Positions 34,681 to 47,169 of a DNA stretch of 64,000 nt are shown piece after piece. The translations under genes and the position numbers were made by a program. Numbering within the stretch: position 1 is the first letter of the stretch; the number at the start of each line of letters is the position of its first letter. Below the pieces are notes generated by a model. The model had not been told where the DNA came from, did no database searches, and worked only from the letters and a program-made list of their open reading frames with translations. This stretch comes from Sepioteuthis lessoniana (lineage: Eukaryota; Mollusca; Cephalopoda; Myopsida; Loliginidae): assembly GCA_963585895.1 (NCBI GenBank), contig OY757939.1:53523866-53587865 (forward strand), in the 5' to 3' direction.

Positions 34681-36385
34681 TTTTTTTTCCGTCTCTTTTA
34701 CTCTATCACTATCTAAACATTTTTTCTAAGATTTTTTTCTTGCTCATAAGCTGATTGGAGTTTTTATATGTTCAAAGCTTTTTTTTTTTTAAATCCTCAA
34801 AACATTGACATTTTTTGGAAATTCCTGAACTTGTTTGTTTAAAAAGATTTTTTTTGTCCTTGTCAGTTTTTTTTTTTTTTTTTTTTTTTTCAAATATTTT
34901 TTACATTGACAGTTTTGTCACTGTATTCTCTGACACATCTTTTTCCTGTAAATATAATAAATTAAAATTTTTATTCACTTTTTACTAATCACCCACACGC
35001 GATTTACTGAATTCTTTTCTATCTAGAGTAAAAAAAATTGGCTTGTCTTCATATAAAGGGGTACTTTGTTCAAATATTATTTTGTTGATGCCTTTCGACT
35101 TTTTTAAGAGTTTCTTTTTTCTTTTTCTTTTTTAAAACAATTAAAATAAAATATTCAATTTTCTAGGTCAATTTATGTTCCTTGGTCTTTGAATTGATTC
35201 ATCTTTAAAAGACTCATTTTTGCAATACACTAACATGTTACATTTATTTTGTAATAAATCAAAATAATAATTTCTTAATGAAAAAAAAAAAGGTACCAAT
35301 TTTTCAAATCAATAAATGGTAGGTATATATCTTGTACTTAAATAAGTTACCACTTAGGAAATACAGCTACTCTAAGGACTTTGCCTGTCAGATAGATCAA
35401 AATACATTAAATTTTACCGGGCTGTCATTATAAATGAAAATCATATTTAGTTTACATTTATTTAAAAAAAGATTAAATTGGATTATTTCTTTTTTGATTA
35501 AGTTACATACTGTTACTCACCTGTAAATAAATGTAAGGTAAGTTATATTGTTTTGATTAAATTTTATTATTAAATTATTCTGTTTTGTTTCATAAATTTT
35601 CAACTTTTGTATTAAAAAGAAATTTTATTTTTTTAAAGAAAAAAGAAACTGAAAATAGGTACCTCTTCATTATGTAATTTAAGGCTTTTTTGAATGGAAT
35701 CGTATTTATAATAATATTATTATTATGTGCCAAAGATAGTATTTTTATGCTATCCTTTACATATAAATTTCATCAAAACAGCTGTTATTACATTTACATA
35801 TTAATTTCATATACTAAATGGGATTTCTGAGCATTTTCCTTTAAGAAAATTATGATTTTTCACTACAACTAAGTGAATTTTGACATTAATAATCAAATAA
35901 ATAATCATTTCCTATGTGTGTCTAAGCCATTAGAATATATGACAATAATCTAAAAAAAATGTTCGATCTGAAAATTTAAAAAAATTTTCTTTTGTCCAAT
36001 AATAAATGATGTCAGATGGTATATTGCAGAACATATGTCTTTTTGAGATAAATTTATTTGGGACTAACAGATCTGAGTTGACCCAGCTTCTTTTAATATA
36101 AAAATGCCTGAAATTTCCTTAACTAAAAGATTTTGTTATTTTTAATTTTTTCTTTTTTTTTTTGGCTAAATTAAAAAAATGAACACTTTATTAATTTTTT
36201 TCCTGATATTTTTTAAAAATATCACAATGCAGGCATCTTATAAATAATTGACCAATGCTTAAAAAACAAAACAACAACAAAAAAAAACGATTTACACAAT
36301 TTTTTGTGATGTAGTTTTTAAATTACCCCTAAACAATAAACGAGTCAATTTCCATTTTCTGATGTCATGGATACATTCTGTGAGC
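34681..36385. other. T-rich intergenic DNA, no gene recognised
   Basis: Long T-runs (for example 34869-34890) and AT-rich DNA; no exon is recognised on either strand. Confidence 0.4.
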
Positions 36386-36387
36386 TC

Positions 36388-36515
36388 AAATTTAAATAAA
36401 GTGTGTATCCAACATTTGAATTTAAGATGTACAGATGCGTGCTTTCTTCATTTCTTTCCTTATTCTCTTCTTGCATGCAAATTAATATGGTGGGCAGTCA
36501 ACGATTCATAAGAGT
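36388..36515 (+). repeat. Duplicate of 41806-41925
   Basis: The shared words GTATCCAACATTTGAATTTA, TTTCTTCATTTCTTTCC-like and TTGCATGC(A/G)AATTAATAT align the two copies, with moderate divergence. Confidence 0.8.
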
Positions 36516-36792
36516 TATTGTCAAGGAAACAATCACTACAAAGAGAGTCCAAATCCTGGATGCTAATGCCCTTGAGAAAGGTATGAATCTCTCTCTTCTT
36601 TTTCCAGCTATATGTTAATTCTGGAGCAGTTTGGGCTCTCTTGCCTTGTAGGTAGAGAAACTAATCAAAGAAAAGGAAAATCTCTGAATTCAAAACCAAG
36701 AAGAAAAGTGTCTTGTTTGGTTTGGTTTGGTTTGGTTTGATTAGATTTGGTGGCATATCAACCCTTATAGGTTATTTAATGCAAAACATATA
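36516..36792 (+). mobile_element. Degenerate SINE family A copy with TTTGG-rich tail
   Basis: AGTCCAAATCCTGGATG, GAGAAAGGTATGAATC, CAGCTATATGTTAA and CTCTGAATTCAAAACC follow the family A order. A run of TTGGTTTGGTTTGG and the shared GGCATATCAACCCTTATAGG tail come next. Confidence 0.65.
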
Positions 36793-36955
36793 TATCAAAT
36801 ATATATGATTTGTAAACATATTTTGTTGATAACATTTTAAACAAGCCTAAACTCATTCTTTGCACACAGTTAAATGGTTTCAAGTATTGCAATGTAACAG
36901 TAACAATTTAACATCATTCATTTTTCTGTGCATACTTAAATGAATATACAAACAA

Positions 36956-37826
<871 letters not shown>

Positions 37827-38306
37827 TGTATATGATTTGTAAGTAAATAGTTTATTGGTGATTTCATTCTTAAATGAGTTGGAACTAATTTGTTTGCACA
37901 TTAGTATTGCTATTATTTCTACTGAGTTAAATGGTTTCATTTATTGCCATCAAATACAAATAATTCTATTCAATATTATCTTATGTTTGCAGACAGTGAA
38001 GTGGTTACAAGTATTGCTATTTAACTCTAATAATTCCATTGAACATTATTCATTCATTGGCACATAGTTAAATGTTTCCAAGTATTTCAATGTAATACCA
38101 AATATTCAATTCAGGCACAAAGTGAAAGCATTTTAAGTATTCTTTATTTAACACTAGTAATTCTATTCAAGATTACTTATTCATTTGCACACTGTTAAAC
38201 GGTTCCAAGAATTGCTATGTATCACAAACAATTCAATTAAACATCAGTCATTCGTTTACACACAGGTAAATGTCAAACTGTTAAATTTTTAACAATTCAA
38301 TTTAGC
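37827..38306 (+). repeat. Degenerate ~70-bp TTCAAGTATTG-type repeats
   Basis: Five or six irregular units contain GTTAAATGGTT, AAGTATTGCTAT and ATTCAATT. The same words make up the ends of the window-edge inverted repeat. Confidence 0.65.
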
Positions 38307-38318
38307 ATAAGTCATTTG

Positions 38319-38609
38319 TGTCCGTGGTGTAATGATTATCGTCATAGGAAATGGACAAGGTGAAGTGAGTTCAAATCCTGGACGAGACTGATTGCATTTC
38401 ACATAGCACTAATACCCTTGGGAAAGGTATGAATTCAATTATTCTCCCTCTAGCTATGGATAAAATAGTAGGGCAGACTAGGTTCTTCAGCCTTGGTGAG
38501 GCAACTAGTCTAGGAGAAGGAAAACTCTGAATTCAAACCTGTTAAACTCCGCTTAAAAAACATTGACCTTGTGTCATATCCTGCCGGAGCAGAGGGGTTG
38601 GTAAATATG
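38319..38609 (+). mobile_element. SINE family A copy with perfect 12-bp target duplication
   Basis: It is flanked by ATAAGTCATTTG at 38307-38318 and 38610-38621. The body runs from TGTCCGTGGTGTAATGATT to GGGGTTGGTAAATATG. It interrupts the degenerate repeat at 37827-38306, whose sequence resumes after it. The perfect duplication implies LINE-mediated, fairly recent insertion. Confidence 0.92.
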
Positions 38610-38639
38610 ATAAGTCATTTGTTTGCACACAGTTTCTGT

Positions 38640-38860
38640 TTGACCCATAGATAGGACCCTTATCAAGTGCTATCACTCAAGGTCATAGTTGACCTGGGTG
38701 TAATAGTAATGAAGGAGTACTCTACATTCCCTAAAACTCCAAGACTGGTGTCTCACCATCAGGTGGTTTAATGTCATATGCAGGACACTCATTGGGGGAG
38801 TTTTACTCCTCTGCAGAGATGCAGGCAGTTTATTATACTACCTTAGCCAACTTGGCTAAG
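38640..38860 (-). repeat. Family C copy
   Basis: It runs from GACCCATAGATAGGACCC to a GACACTCATTGGGGGAG and GCAGAGATGCAGGCAGT region, the reverse of the plus-strand family C order. Confidence 0.75.
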
Positions 38861-38937
38861 AGTTTATTGAACTGGAATGTTGTAATAAAAAGCAACAATA
38901 GTAAGATGGAATAAAACTAGTAATAAAATAATAGTTA

Positions 38938-39165
38938 TCATGAAGAGTGTATTGACCCAAAGTTCAAACCCTGGATGAGGCTGTTTACATTTCACTTTGT
39001 GCTCATGCCCTTGGGAAAGTTGTGAATCATTTTCTCCCTCCAACTATGTGTAAATAGTTGAGAAGACTGGGCTTTTTAGCCTTGATATGGCAACTAGTTT
39101 AATAGAAGGTAAATTCACAACTCAAACCAGCTGTACTCCACTTAAGAATTGACAAAATGTCCAAC
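38938..39165 (+). mobile_element. Degenerate SINE family A copy, head lost
   Basis: It starts near CAAAGTTCAAACCCTGGATG and continues GCTGTTTACATTTCAC, CTTGGGAAAGTTGTGAATC and AACTATGTGTAAATAG to CCACTTAAGAATTGAC. Confidence 0.7.
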
Positions 39166-39439
39166 AACATCAGAAGCTGATGTTAGTGGTATAATAATTA
39201 AAATTAAACCTTCTTACCAATAACCTATATTTTAAAAAGATTTTTTGTTTTATATATCTTTAATAAGATAGCAATGAAATAGCATCTGGCACGAAAGCAG
39301 AAGGGTATCATTTACCAGTCATCAACATCCTAGTCATAAAGGGATATGTATTGGAATACATGGTGTTTGGGAGCTTGACAAAAATATCTTCCCTTTCTCC
39401 AAGGACACCATAATTAATATTAGTTAATTAATACAACAT

Positions 39440-39790
39440 AATTAGTATTTCAGAACTGAAGCCTCACTTCCAAGTGCAATTTAGTGTCATATCAAGGATA
39501 CCTCTATTGAGAGTGGGGTCTTACTCCTCTGCAGGGTATTCAGTCTGTATTTTCAAAATTCCCTCAACCGGACAAATATTTTTTACATTATCCTTTGAAG
39601 TTAATCAATCTATGGGTCAATTCTTTGTTTAATGGCATATCAACCTTCGTTGGTTATTCAATGCCAAAGCCATTCTTGTAGAAGAACAGCAATAATATTA
39701 TTTAACCCATAGCTGGAGGATAAAGGGATTCATACCTTTCCCAAGGGCATTAGTCCAAAAGTGAATGTAATAGCGCGACTGGAGTACAAA
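39440..39790 (-). repeat. Family C fragment followed by family D SINE, both minus
   Basis: Family C words lie at 39440-39560 (GGGGTCTTACTCCTCTGCAG). The family D 3' half lies at 39610-39765 (AATGGCATATCAACCTTCG, CCATAGCTGGAGGATAAAGG, ATACCTTTCCCAAGGGC). Confidence 0.65.
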
Positions 39791-39792
39791 CT

Positions 39793-39975
39793 CACTTACT
39801 ACAATTTTGCAGTTCTGCACATTAAACTCTGTGTTGTGGGGACTCCCCTTGCCATATAATTGTGTATACATTATTAGTGCAAGACAGGAATACTTGAAAG
39901 CATATAATTGTGGGCAAATTATAAATATTTGATAGGAATACTTGAAACCATATGATTATATATAAAGTAATTAAA
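39793..39975. repeat. Empty-site paralogue of the solo LTR target, plus TTGAAACCATAT repeats
   Basis: CTTACTACAATTTTGCAGTT continues as CTGCACATTAAAC with no insertion, the pre-insertion form of the sequence flanking 3298. Three irregular units with GGAATACTTGAAA follow. Confidence 0.6.
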
Positions 39976-40275
39976 GTTGGCGACCTTAGTCGAGGGTGAC
40001 CTGAAGACTCCCTTTTCAATAGCTTCTACCAGAAGGTGAAGGGGAGGGCACTACTCCTTCCCTGGATGTTCCACTTTACCCTTGATCAGAACCTTTATAA
40101 TGCTGAATGTTAAGCAAGGTAACATCAAGTACCATTTTTTGAGTCTTTGGTATGACTCAACCTAGGATTGAACCCCGGTCTCCCGGACCATTGGATTGAA
40201 CCCTGGTCTCCCGGACCATTGTATTGAACCCTGGTCTCCTGGACTCTACTCATTAAGCCAATGGCTCAGTTGATT
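39976..40275 (-). mobile_element. SINE family B with a triplicated head
   Basis: The reverse complement reads from the tRNA-like head through CAAAGACTCAAAAAATGGTA, a CATTATAAAGGTTCTGATC stretch and AAGGGTAAAGTGGAAC to GCTATTGAAAAGGGAG. The B-box segment (GATTGAACCC.GGTCTCC) is repeated three times in tandem at 40168-40238. Confidence 0.82.
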
Positions 40276-40740
40276 ATATATAACTTGTTAATATTAGGTA
40301 GGAATACTTGAAACCATATTTCTGTGGAGAAATAAATGATTTTTATCGACAAATAAAAAAGCACAATTTTTAAAAAATGCAATAGAATTTGTCATCAAAC
40401 ATTTAGGAATGAATCAGCATTAAATAACCCATAAGGAATTGATATGCCATTTAACAAATAAACCAAATTTTATGAATTGGCTTCAAGACTTAAAATCAGC
40501 AACATTCCACAAGAAGAAACAAATTTGATTTTAATTAACATAAGAAGTTATAGGTACTTAGTTTTTTTTTGTTTCCAGGTTATTTTTTAAAAAAAGTTCT
40601 CCATTTCATCAAGAAATTACATAGGTAAATATTTTTAAATAATGAATGTTAGAGTCTATTTAATGAATAGTATAGACCATACTACCTTTTAAAAATGAAC
40701 TATTCCAAAGATTTCTGTCTTAAACAGACCAGGTTTTTGG
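40276..40740. other. AT-rich DNA, no gene recognised
   Basis: A short family D 3' tail (TTAAATAACCCATAAGG) lies at 40425-40465. Nothing else is recognised. Confidence 0.4.
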
Positions 40741-40744
40741 TAGC

Positions 40745-41800
40745 AGTGTTGTATAGCCACATACATATACATATACAAATATATGCGTAACATAATCAAA
40801 CACAACGACGACTTCAATGAACGAATAAACATACTTCTTTATAAAAATATATCTCTCACATTTTATTCTCGAAAAGGTTGATGTTGGTTATGTGTGAGAG
40901 ATGAGCTGGAGACAGGGATAGACTGCTATATTGACCCGCAGTACTTCTTTCTCATCTTGGCTTGGTTGCTCAACTGTGGGTCACTGAGGGCCCAAAGCCC
41001 TTTGTCTGCTGCTGGCTTTCAATTTGGCATCTTGTCTTCAACTGACTCAAGCTGTCTGTGTACTGGTTATATTATTGTTTAACATCCATCTGCTTCTGCT
41101 GTTCTTCTGCTTATTTACACAGGTGTATCTCTGATTGACGGCTCGGTCGAGGGTCAATATGTTACAGCAGTTTATTCTTAACTACGTACCTTGAGGTATT
41201 TTGGTGACTGTGATATGATCGGGATGAATAATTGTCAGTATTGTCAGAATGAATGGTTTAATGAGTGTGGTTAGCTAAGATTATTATAGAATAGTATCAG
41301 TTTACAGAAGACCACTTCCCTTCCTACTCCCCCATAACAACATTAAGGCCTTGTGCTCAACTATAAATTGTTACATATGCAATAAATATATATTCTTAAC
41401 TACAAACTATGTGAATCAATGTCACCACTACCTTTCACAGTTAGCACCTTATGTTAGTTGATTTTTACAATGGGAATTTTGATAACTGGTAGCAGAGCGT
41501 AGTTTGCAAAATGGCAACAAGCAACATTTCAGTCCCATCTAGGCTTGAGCCAAATAAATATGAGTTCTGGTGAAAAGCAATGAAAATTTAAGAGACAGCC
41601 GCATGTGGCAGAAAATAAGAGCCTAACTGTTAAAACTGGAGAGGCCATCTTGGAGATGGATCCATAAAACTTAAATGATAAAGAAATTATAACAAGCTTG
41701 ATAAACTGTTGAGAGTAGATGCTAGCCTTTCAGCTCTCAGAGCTTATGAAACGTTTAAAAAAACACTCGAGAGTACCTGAGATCAACATGGCTGACAATA
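40745..41800 (+). mobile_element. Possible LTR retrotransposon 5' end with tRNA-primer-like site
   Basis: At 41491 is TGGTAGCAGAGCG, complementary over its first 11 bases to the 3' end of initiator tRNA-Met, as in Copia-type elements. It is followed 20 bp later by an ATG (41513) opening a frame MATSNISVPSRLEPNKYEFW before a stop, reminiscent of a short gag start. Upstream, 40850-41160 is GC-richer and could be LTR. No second LTR or pol was found. It is a decayed fragment at best. Confidence 0.35.
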
Positions 41801-41805
41801 AAATT

Positions 41806-41925
41806 TAAATAAACTGTGTATCCAACATTTGAATTTAAGATGTCTAGATAAGTGTTTTCTTTATTCCTTTCCTTGTTCTTTTCTTGCATGCGAATTAATA
41901 TGGTAGGATATGAATGGTTCATAAC
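41806..41925 (+). repeat. Duplicate of 36388-36515
   Basis: See the earlier copy. Here GTATCCAACATTTGAATTTA begins at about 41818. Confidence 0.8.
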
Positions 41926-42230
41926 GTCAAATAATTAGGGATGCCTGGGTTAAAAATAGAAACGTATCAGCAACAAATCGACGAGTTCTGATTTGCTGAA
42001 AGGAATTCAAATGAAAAAAAACTAGAAGGCTGGATGCAGGATAGAAGACAGGAAAGAGTTAGTTGGCTGCAAGACACGACGAAGTAAAGACGAGAGTTGG
42101 TTGCGGAGTACAATGTAAAGAGCAGTTGGAGCTCTAATACACAGCAGTAAGGACAGACCCCACGAGGAAGCATGTGTTAGAACTACAAGAGAAAACAGGA
42201 AAGATAATTCAAAGTCTTTGTCTGCTCTCA

Positions 42231-42273
<43 letters not shown>

Positions 42274-43275
42274 CTCAGGACATGTTTTATCTCTTTGTCC
42301 AGCTAACGCGATCAACTCAGTTTGGGACAGAGAGAACTTCCTACTCCAGATTAATTAATTAACGATTCTAAGGGATTAGAACGAATTTGTTAATTTAATG
42401 GATGAAAGGATATATTTGGAAATAAATTTGTTTTTTTTTTTTTGTTAATTCCTATATTTTTTTATCTATCATTTTATTTTATTTCTTTCTTTTTTTTTTT
42501 TTTTTTTTTTTTTCTTTGACCAACATCCTGGAATTGAGGCTTTTGTGAGTAAGATGATGGTTCGAGGAGTGGAGAGATAGATTCATTGAGTGAGTCTTGT
42601 GATAAAAGGGGTAATGAAATCTGTGTGGTTAAGATGGGAAAAGTTCAAGCCAGCGATTGAGACTGCACAAGTGGATTTTTTCTGTTTCAAGGACCTCTTG
42701 TCTGGCAAAAATCAGCGGGACGACTAAGATTCATTTTTAGTACCTATTAAAAAGCCCGACCACCAGTGGAATTTAAAATTTCGGTCAACCGGGCAATTTA
42801 CATATCATTATTCATGGGAGTACCCTGGGATTGTCGAGACCCCGCCCCCAATTTATATAAGCAGTGCGCTGTGCCCATTCACCAGAAGAGAGGAGAGACC
42901 AGGGTAGATAAGAGAAAACAAGAGAGAACAGTAGAACAGAGAACCTGCCAAGGAAGACGAGGAATAAGAGACAGGGAGGGTGGAATCGGACATCGAGAAT
43001 AGTTCAGAATTGAGGATAGTCTGAGAATTGCGGGCGAAGTCAAGATTAGTTCAGAACCGAGAGTTCGAAGCAAAAGTTCGATAAGACCGGATGACTCTGT
43101 GAATTGTGCCTGGTTCGATTATAACCAATAGTTAAACACAGACATTACGAATTCCTGATAGTTAAGTCAACGAAAGCCGAGATAAACAATTTTTTTGAGT
43201 AACCAAGAAACAGTAATTGTCTCCCTTGCATCTTCTGTTTGATCTCTCTGTCACATTCCCAAACGAATGGATAAG
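41926..43275. other. GC-moderate block with promoter-like motifs, probably retroelement-derived
   Basis: It includes a CT run (42232-42268), poly-T (42490-42513) and a compact promoter-like segment, CCCCGCCCCCAATTTATATA (42841-42860), followed by purine-rich, stop-containing DNA to 43080. TATA plus GC box would fit an LTR or a 5' leader. No terminal repeats or coding frame are recognised. Confidence 0.35.
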
Positions 43276-43290
43276 TTTCGTCTAAGAAAC

Positions 43291-43597
43291 AGGAGGTGTG
43301 CGTTGTGTAATGGTTATCGTCGTAGGAAATGGATACGGCTACACGAGTTCAAATCCTGGACGAGACTGATTGCATTTCACATAGCACTAATACCCTTGGG
43401 AAAGGTATGAGTCCAATAATTCTCCCTCCAGTTATGGGTAAATAGTAGAACAGACTAGGTTTTTCAGCCTTGGTGAGGCAACTAGTCTAGGAGAAGGAAA
43501 ACTCTGAAATCAAAACCTGTTAAACTCCGCTTAAAAATTGACCTTGTGTCATATCCTGCCGGAGCGGAGGGGTTGGTAAATATGTGTAAATATGGTT
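43291..43597 (+). mobile_element. SINE family A, complete copy
   Basis: It runs from AGGAGGTGTGCGTTGTGTAA to GGGGTTGGTAAATATG. It is flanked by CGTCTAAGAAAC (43279-43290) and CGTCTAAGAAGC (43600-43611), a possible 12-bp target duplication with one mismatch. Confidence 0.88.
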
Positions 43598-43735
43598 ATC
43601 GTCTAAGAAGCAAGCTCAATAAATTGAGTTCAGGTCCCGGATGTTTGCGCCCTTAGGAAAGGCATGAACCCCTCTCTTCTTTTAGCTATGAGTAAATAGT
43701 AGAGGAGTCTGGACTCTCTAGCCTTGTTACAGAGT
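43598..43735 (+). mobile_element. Partial SINE related to family A
   Basis: ATTGAGTTCAGGTCCCGGAT, CTTAGGAAAGGCATGAACC and AGCTATGAGTAAATAG mark a shortened copy that the preceding SINE appears to have split. Confidence 0.65.
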
Positions 43736-43980
43736 AGATAAAATGAATGGATTTTATTTATTTATTTTCTGTTACAAACAAACCAAACAAAAAACAAACA
43801 TAACTCAACTGAATTTGCGGGTGTCCTCGTGGTGTAATGGTTAAAGGAATGGACTGCGGAATCGTAGTAAGCGAGTTCGAATTCCACTCGCCGATTACGT
43901 TCACTTACGGGCAAATACCCTTGGGAAAGGTATGAAACCCTTTATTCAGGAAGACTTGTCTTGTCTTTTCTAGGCAGATA
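43736..43980 (+). mobile_element. SINE family D (direct twin at 44990)
   Basis: The head GTCCTCGTGGTGTAATGGTT has a clean B box, GAGTTCGAATTCCAC, followed by TACGTTCACTTACGGGC and GGGAAAGGTATGAAACCC. The upstream ~90 bp (ATGAATGGATTTTATTTATT onward) is also shared with 44990-45100, so the whole block is a direct duplication or a longer element. Confidence 0.82.
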
Positions 43981-44339
43981 AACTAATGTTTATCTACCTA
44001 CAAAAGATAAATGTTCCTGATCCTGGTTTCACAAATATTACTGACAGAATAAGGCTGTTGGATTATCTGTCCTTGCTTTCCGGATGAAGTTTTTATATAT
44101 GATCACTTGGAAGTGACATATATAGTTGCCTTAGAGGAAAGGAAAAAGGTACAAAGATAGATATCTTCTTCGTTAGCATACAATAAAAAGGAAACATTAT
44201 TTGTCCATCCATAGATATTTCCTTCAAGAGATTAGAACCCTTTTACCATTTGTGCAATCAGAAAGTTACTTTATGCTGTCAGCACATTATGTAAGTTGGC
44301 ACATAAGTAAATATCAATGATAACCAAACATACAGCGTA

Positions 44340-44565
44340 GGCAACTGGGCCATAGAATACACCAACTGCATCTTTGCAGAAGGGTAAGACTCTCGCTCCC
44401 AATGATTATCCTAGATAAGACACTAAACTGCATCTGATGGTGAGGCTTCAGTCTTGGAACTTTTAGGAATATGGAGTACCCCTTCATTGTCATTACTCCT
44501 AGATCCACTCCGAACCAGAGTGGTAGTCCCTGACAGGTTCCCATCCATGGGTCAAATATACTTGT
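44340..44565 (+). repeat. Family C copy
   Basis: It runs from CAACTGGGCCATAGAATACA through ACTCCTAGATCCACTCCGAA to CATCCATGGGTCAAATA. Confidence 0.78.
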
Positions 44566-44859
44566 TTAACCATTCACTAGACTTGAAATCATTTATTATG
44601 AATGGAATTCCTAGCGTTAAATAGCAATATTTACCGTTTAACAGTGTGCAAGTGGAACTAGTAGTGTAGGTTAACAATACCTGAAACCATTTAACTGTGT
44701 GCAAATAAAACTATTGCTGTTAAATAACAACGCTTGAAAGTCTTTGTGCGCAAATAAAATTATTAGTGTTAGATAGCAATACTTGAAACCATTTAACTGT
44801 GTGCAAACAAACGAGTTGTGGTTCGTTTAAAAATTGTTACCAACAAAATATTCATTTAC

Positions 44860-44904
<45 letters not shown>

Positions 44905-44905
44905 T
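44566..44905. repeat. Irregular CTTGAAACCATTTAACTG repeats ending in a TA run
   Basis: Four units share AACCATTTAACTGTGTGCAA and a TTAGTGTTAGATAGCAATAC-like word. A TA run follows (44864-44902). Confidence 0.75.
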
Positions 44906-44989
44906 GATATTTTGGCATTAAATAACTGTAATTATGCCGTAAATAGAACCAACCAACCAACCAACCAACCAAAAATAGCCAAAACACAT

Positions 44990-45335
44990 TTTTTACAGAG
45001 TAGATGAAATGAATCGATTTTATTTATTTATTTATTCATTTTCTGTAACAAAAAAACAACAACAAACAAACAAGAAACAAGCACGACTCAACCGAATTTT
45101 GGGGTGTCCTTGTGGTGTAATGGTTAAAGCGATGGACTGCAGAATCGTAGTAAGCGAGTTTGTACTCCAGTCACGCTATTACGTTCACTTTCGGGCAAAT
45201 ACCCTTGGTAAAGGTATGAAACCTCTTATCCTCCCAGCTATGGGTTAAATAGTACCACTACTGTTCTTCTAGGCGAATTGCTTTGGCATTAAATAACCTA
45301 CATTAAACAAGGAAACCAACCATCAACTGAATTTG
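44990..45335 (+). mobile_element. SINE family D, full copy
   Basis: The head is GTCCTTGTGGTGTAATGGTT (45108), with body ACGTTCACTTTCGGGCAAAT, GGTAAAGGTATGAAACC and AGCTATGGGTTAAATAGTAC, and the 3' end TTTGGCATTAAATAACC shared with the families in the first 10 kb. The B box is eroded. Confidence 0.82.
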
Positions 45336-46300
45336 AAACTCAATCTTTGCAACTATTATATAAATTAAATATTTTCCAATGATTCTGAAAATAATCTTAC
45401 AATCATAGCTAATAATATTTCAAGTTATTTTAATCATAAAATAAGGAACAGAAATTAACAGCAGTCAAGTTTGTTTTTTTTCTTTTTTTTTTTTTTCATA
45501 AGCAGAGGACATGAAAAATCCAGTATCTTTCTCGGACACTTGAAAAATTCCATGCGAAAATATGTGAAAGGAAAGCCCATCAAAAGTTCAGCTAACTATC
45601 ATCCAATTTTGATATGTAAAAAATACAAGCAAATTTGAGAGCTCCTACTCAAGTCTCAACCAATAATAATACCCACCACCAAAAAAAAAAAAAAAAAAAA
45701 AAAAAAGACTACGCAAAAATAATGATCTGCTAAGCAAGTTTTTTTTTCTCCTCAAAACAGTACCCCAGATATTAATCAAGCTTAGTCTGGCGCAAGTGCT
45801 GAGCACTCAGTGAGGACTAAACTCACAATACAGTAGTTAAAGACTACAGGACTCGTTCACAAATCATTAGCCTATGACGTTAACTGAAAATATTATTTAC
45901 GAATGTAGCTAATAATATTCTTAACAGATAAGTTTAAGAGAAAAAACAATACAAGAAAACATTTCATTTTTTCCTTAAATTCCTTTATTTCTAAAGTTAA
46001 TTTTTTTTTTGTTTTGTTTTTTTTTTTTTCTTGTGATAGAAAAGGTTATTGATAATTTGACATACAGTGAATGACGTTGAACAAAAAAAAAAAAAATTAT
46101 GATAAAAAATAAACTAATATGCTTCAATGCTTAACATCGACATCTCGTTGTCAGCTTTTTGGTATTTCTTTATTGCAGGTCCCCATTCAGATGTTGGTGT
46201 TATGCTGGATTTCAATCGCTGGAAAAAATATTAATAAAACAAATGATGAATATTTCCACAGGAAAGGAATAAACTATGTTATAAAACTTTCAATTTGGAG
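45336..46300. other. AT-rich DNA with homopolymers, no gene recognised
   Basis: Poly-T (45475-45496, 46007-46030) and poly-A (45680-45706) runs. No exon is recognised; the SLC6-like gene's last exon was looked for here on the minus strand without success. Confidence 0.4.
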
Positions 46301-46540
46301 GCGCTCATGATGTAATGGTTACGCTCGTAGGAAACTGACACGGTGACTGAGTTCAAAATCCTGAACAAGGCTGTTTGCATTTCACATGACGCTAATACCT
46401 TTCGGAAAGGTATGAATTTGATTATTCTTCCTTCAGCAAATAATAGAGGAGACTAAGCTCTTTAATCTTTGTTAACCAGTCTAGAAGATGGAAAAATTGA
46501 AATATGTTAAATACCGCTTAAAATTGACCTAATGGTCATT
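46301..46540 (+). mobile_element. SINE family A, diverged copy
   Basis: GGCGCTCATGATGTAATGG, GAGTTCAAAATCCTGAAC, a CGGAAAGGTATGAATTTG stretch and ACCGCTTAAAATTGACC appear in order. Confidence 0.8.
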
Positions 46541-46582
46541 CTTATATATATACCTTCATATATATAACTGAAAAATATGAGA

Positions 46583-46864
46583 CTTGCTTAGCGTATCTGT
46601 TTATATTTACTGTTTATATTTAGCGTATTATATTATTTATTTACTGTTTATATTTAGCGTATTATATTATTTATTTACTGTTTATATTTAGCGTATTATA
46701 TTATTTATTTACTGTTTATATTTAGCGTATTATATTATTTATTTACTGTTTATATTTAGCGTATTATATTATTTATTTACTGTTTATATTTAGCGTATTA
46801 TATTATTTATTTACTGTTTATATTTAGCGTATCTGTTTATATTTACTGTTTATATTTATTTATT
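46583..46864. repeat. 34-bp tandem repeat, about seven copies
   Basis: The unit contains TGTTTATATTTAGCGTATTA and TATTATTTATTTAC. The array starts from the sequence CTTAGCGTATCTGTTTATAT at 46590, and a closely similar CTGAGCGTATCTGTT reappears right after the next SINE (47156), so array and SINE share one insertion region. Confidence 0.9.
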
Positions 46865-46865
46865 T

Positions 46866-47147
46866 GTCATATCCTGCTCGGGCAGGATATGACACAAGGT
46901 CAATTTTTAAGCGGAGTTTAACAGGTTTTGAATTCAGAGTTTTCCTTCTCCTAGACTAGTTGCCTCACCAAGGCTGAAGAACCTAGTCTACCCTACTATT
47001 TACCCATAGCTGGAAGGAGAATAATTGGATTCATACCTTTCCCAAGGGTATTAGTGCTATGTGAAAAGCAATCAGTCTCGTCCAGGATTTGAACTCGTGT
47101 CACCGTGTCCATTTCCTACGACGATAACCATTACACCACGGGCACTT
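46866..47147 (-). mobile_element. SINE family A, complete copy with fold-back 3' tail
   Basis: The reverse complement runs from AGTGCCCGTGGTGTAATGG to TGACCTTGTGTCATATCC. The usual 3' end is replaced by an inverted copy of GTCATATCCTGC, giving a palindrome at 46867-46893. Confidence 0.88.
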
Positions 47148-47169
47148 CCCTTGCTGAGCGTATCTGTTA

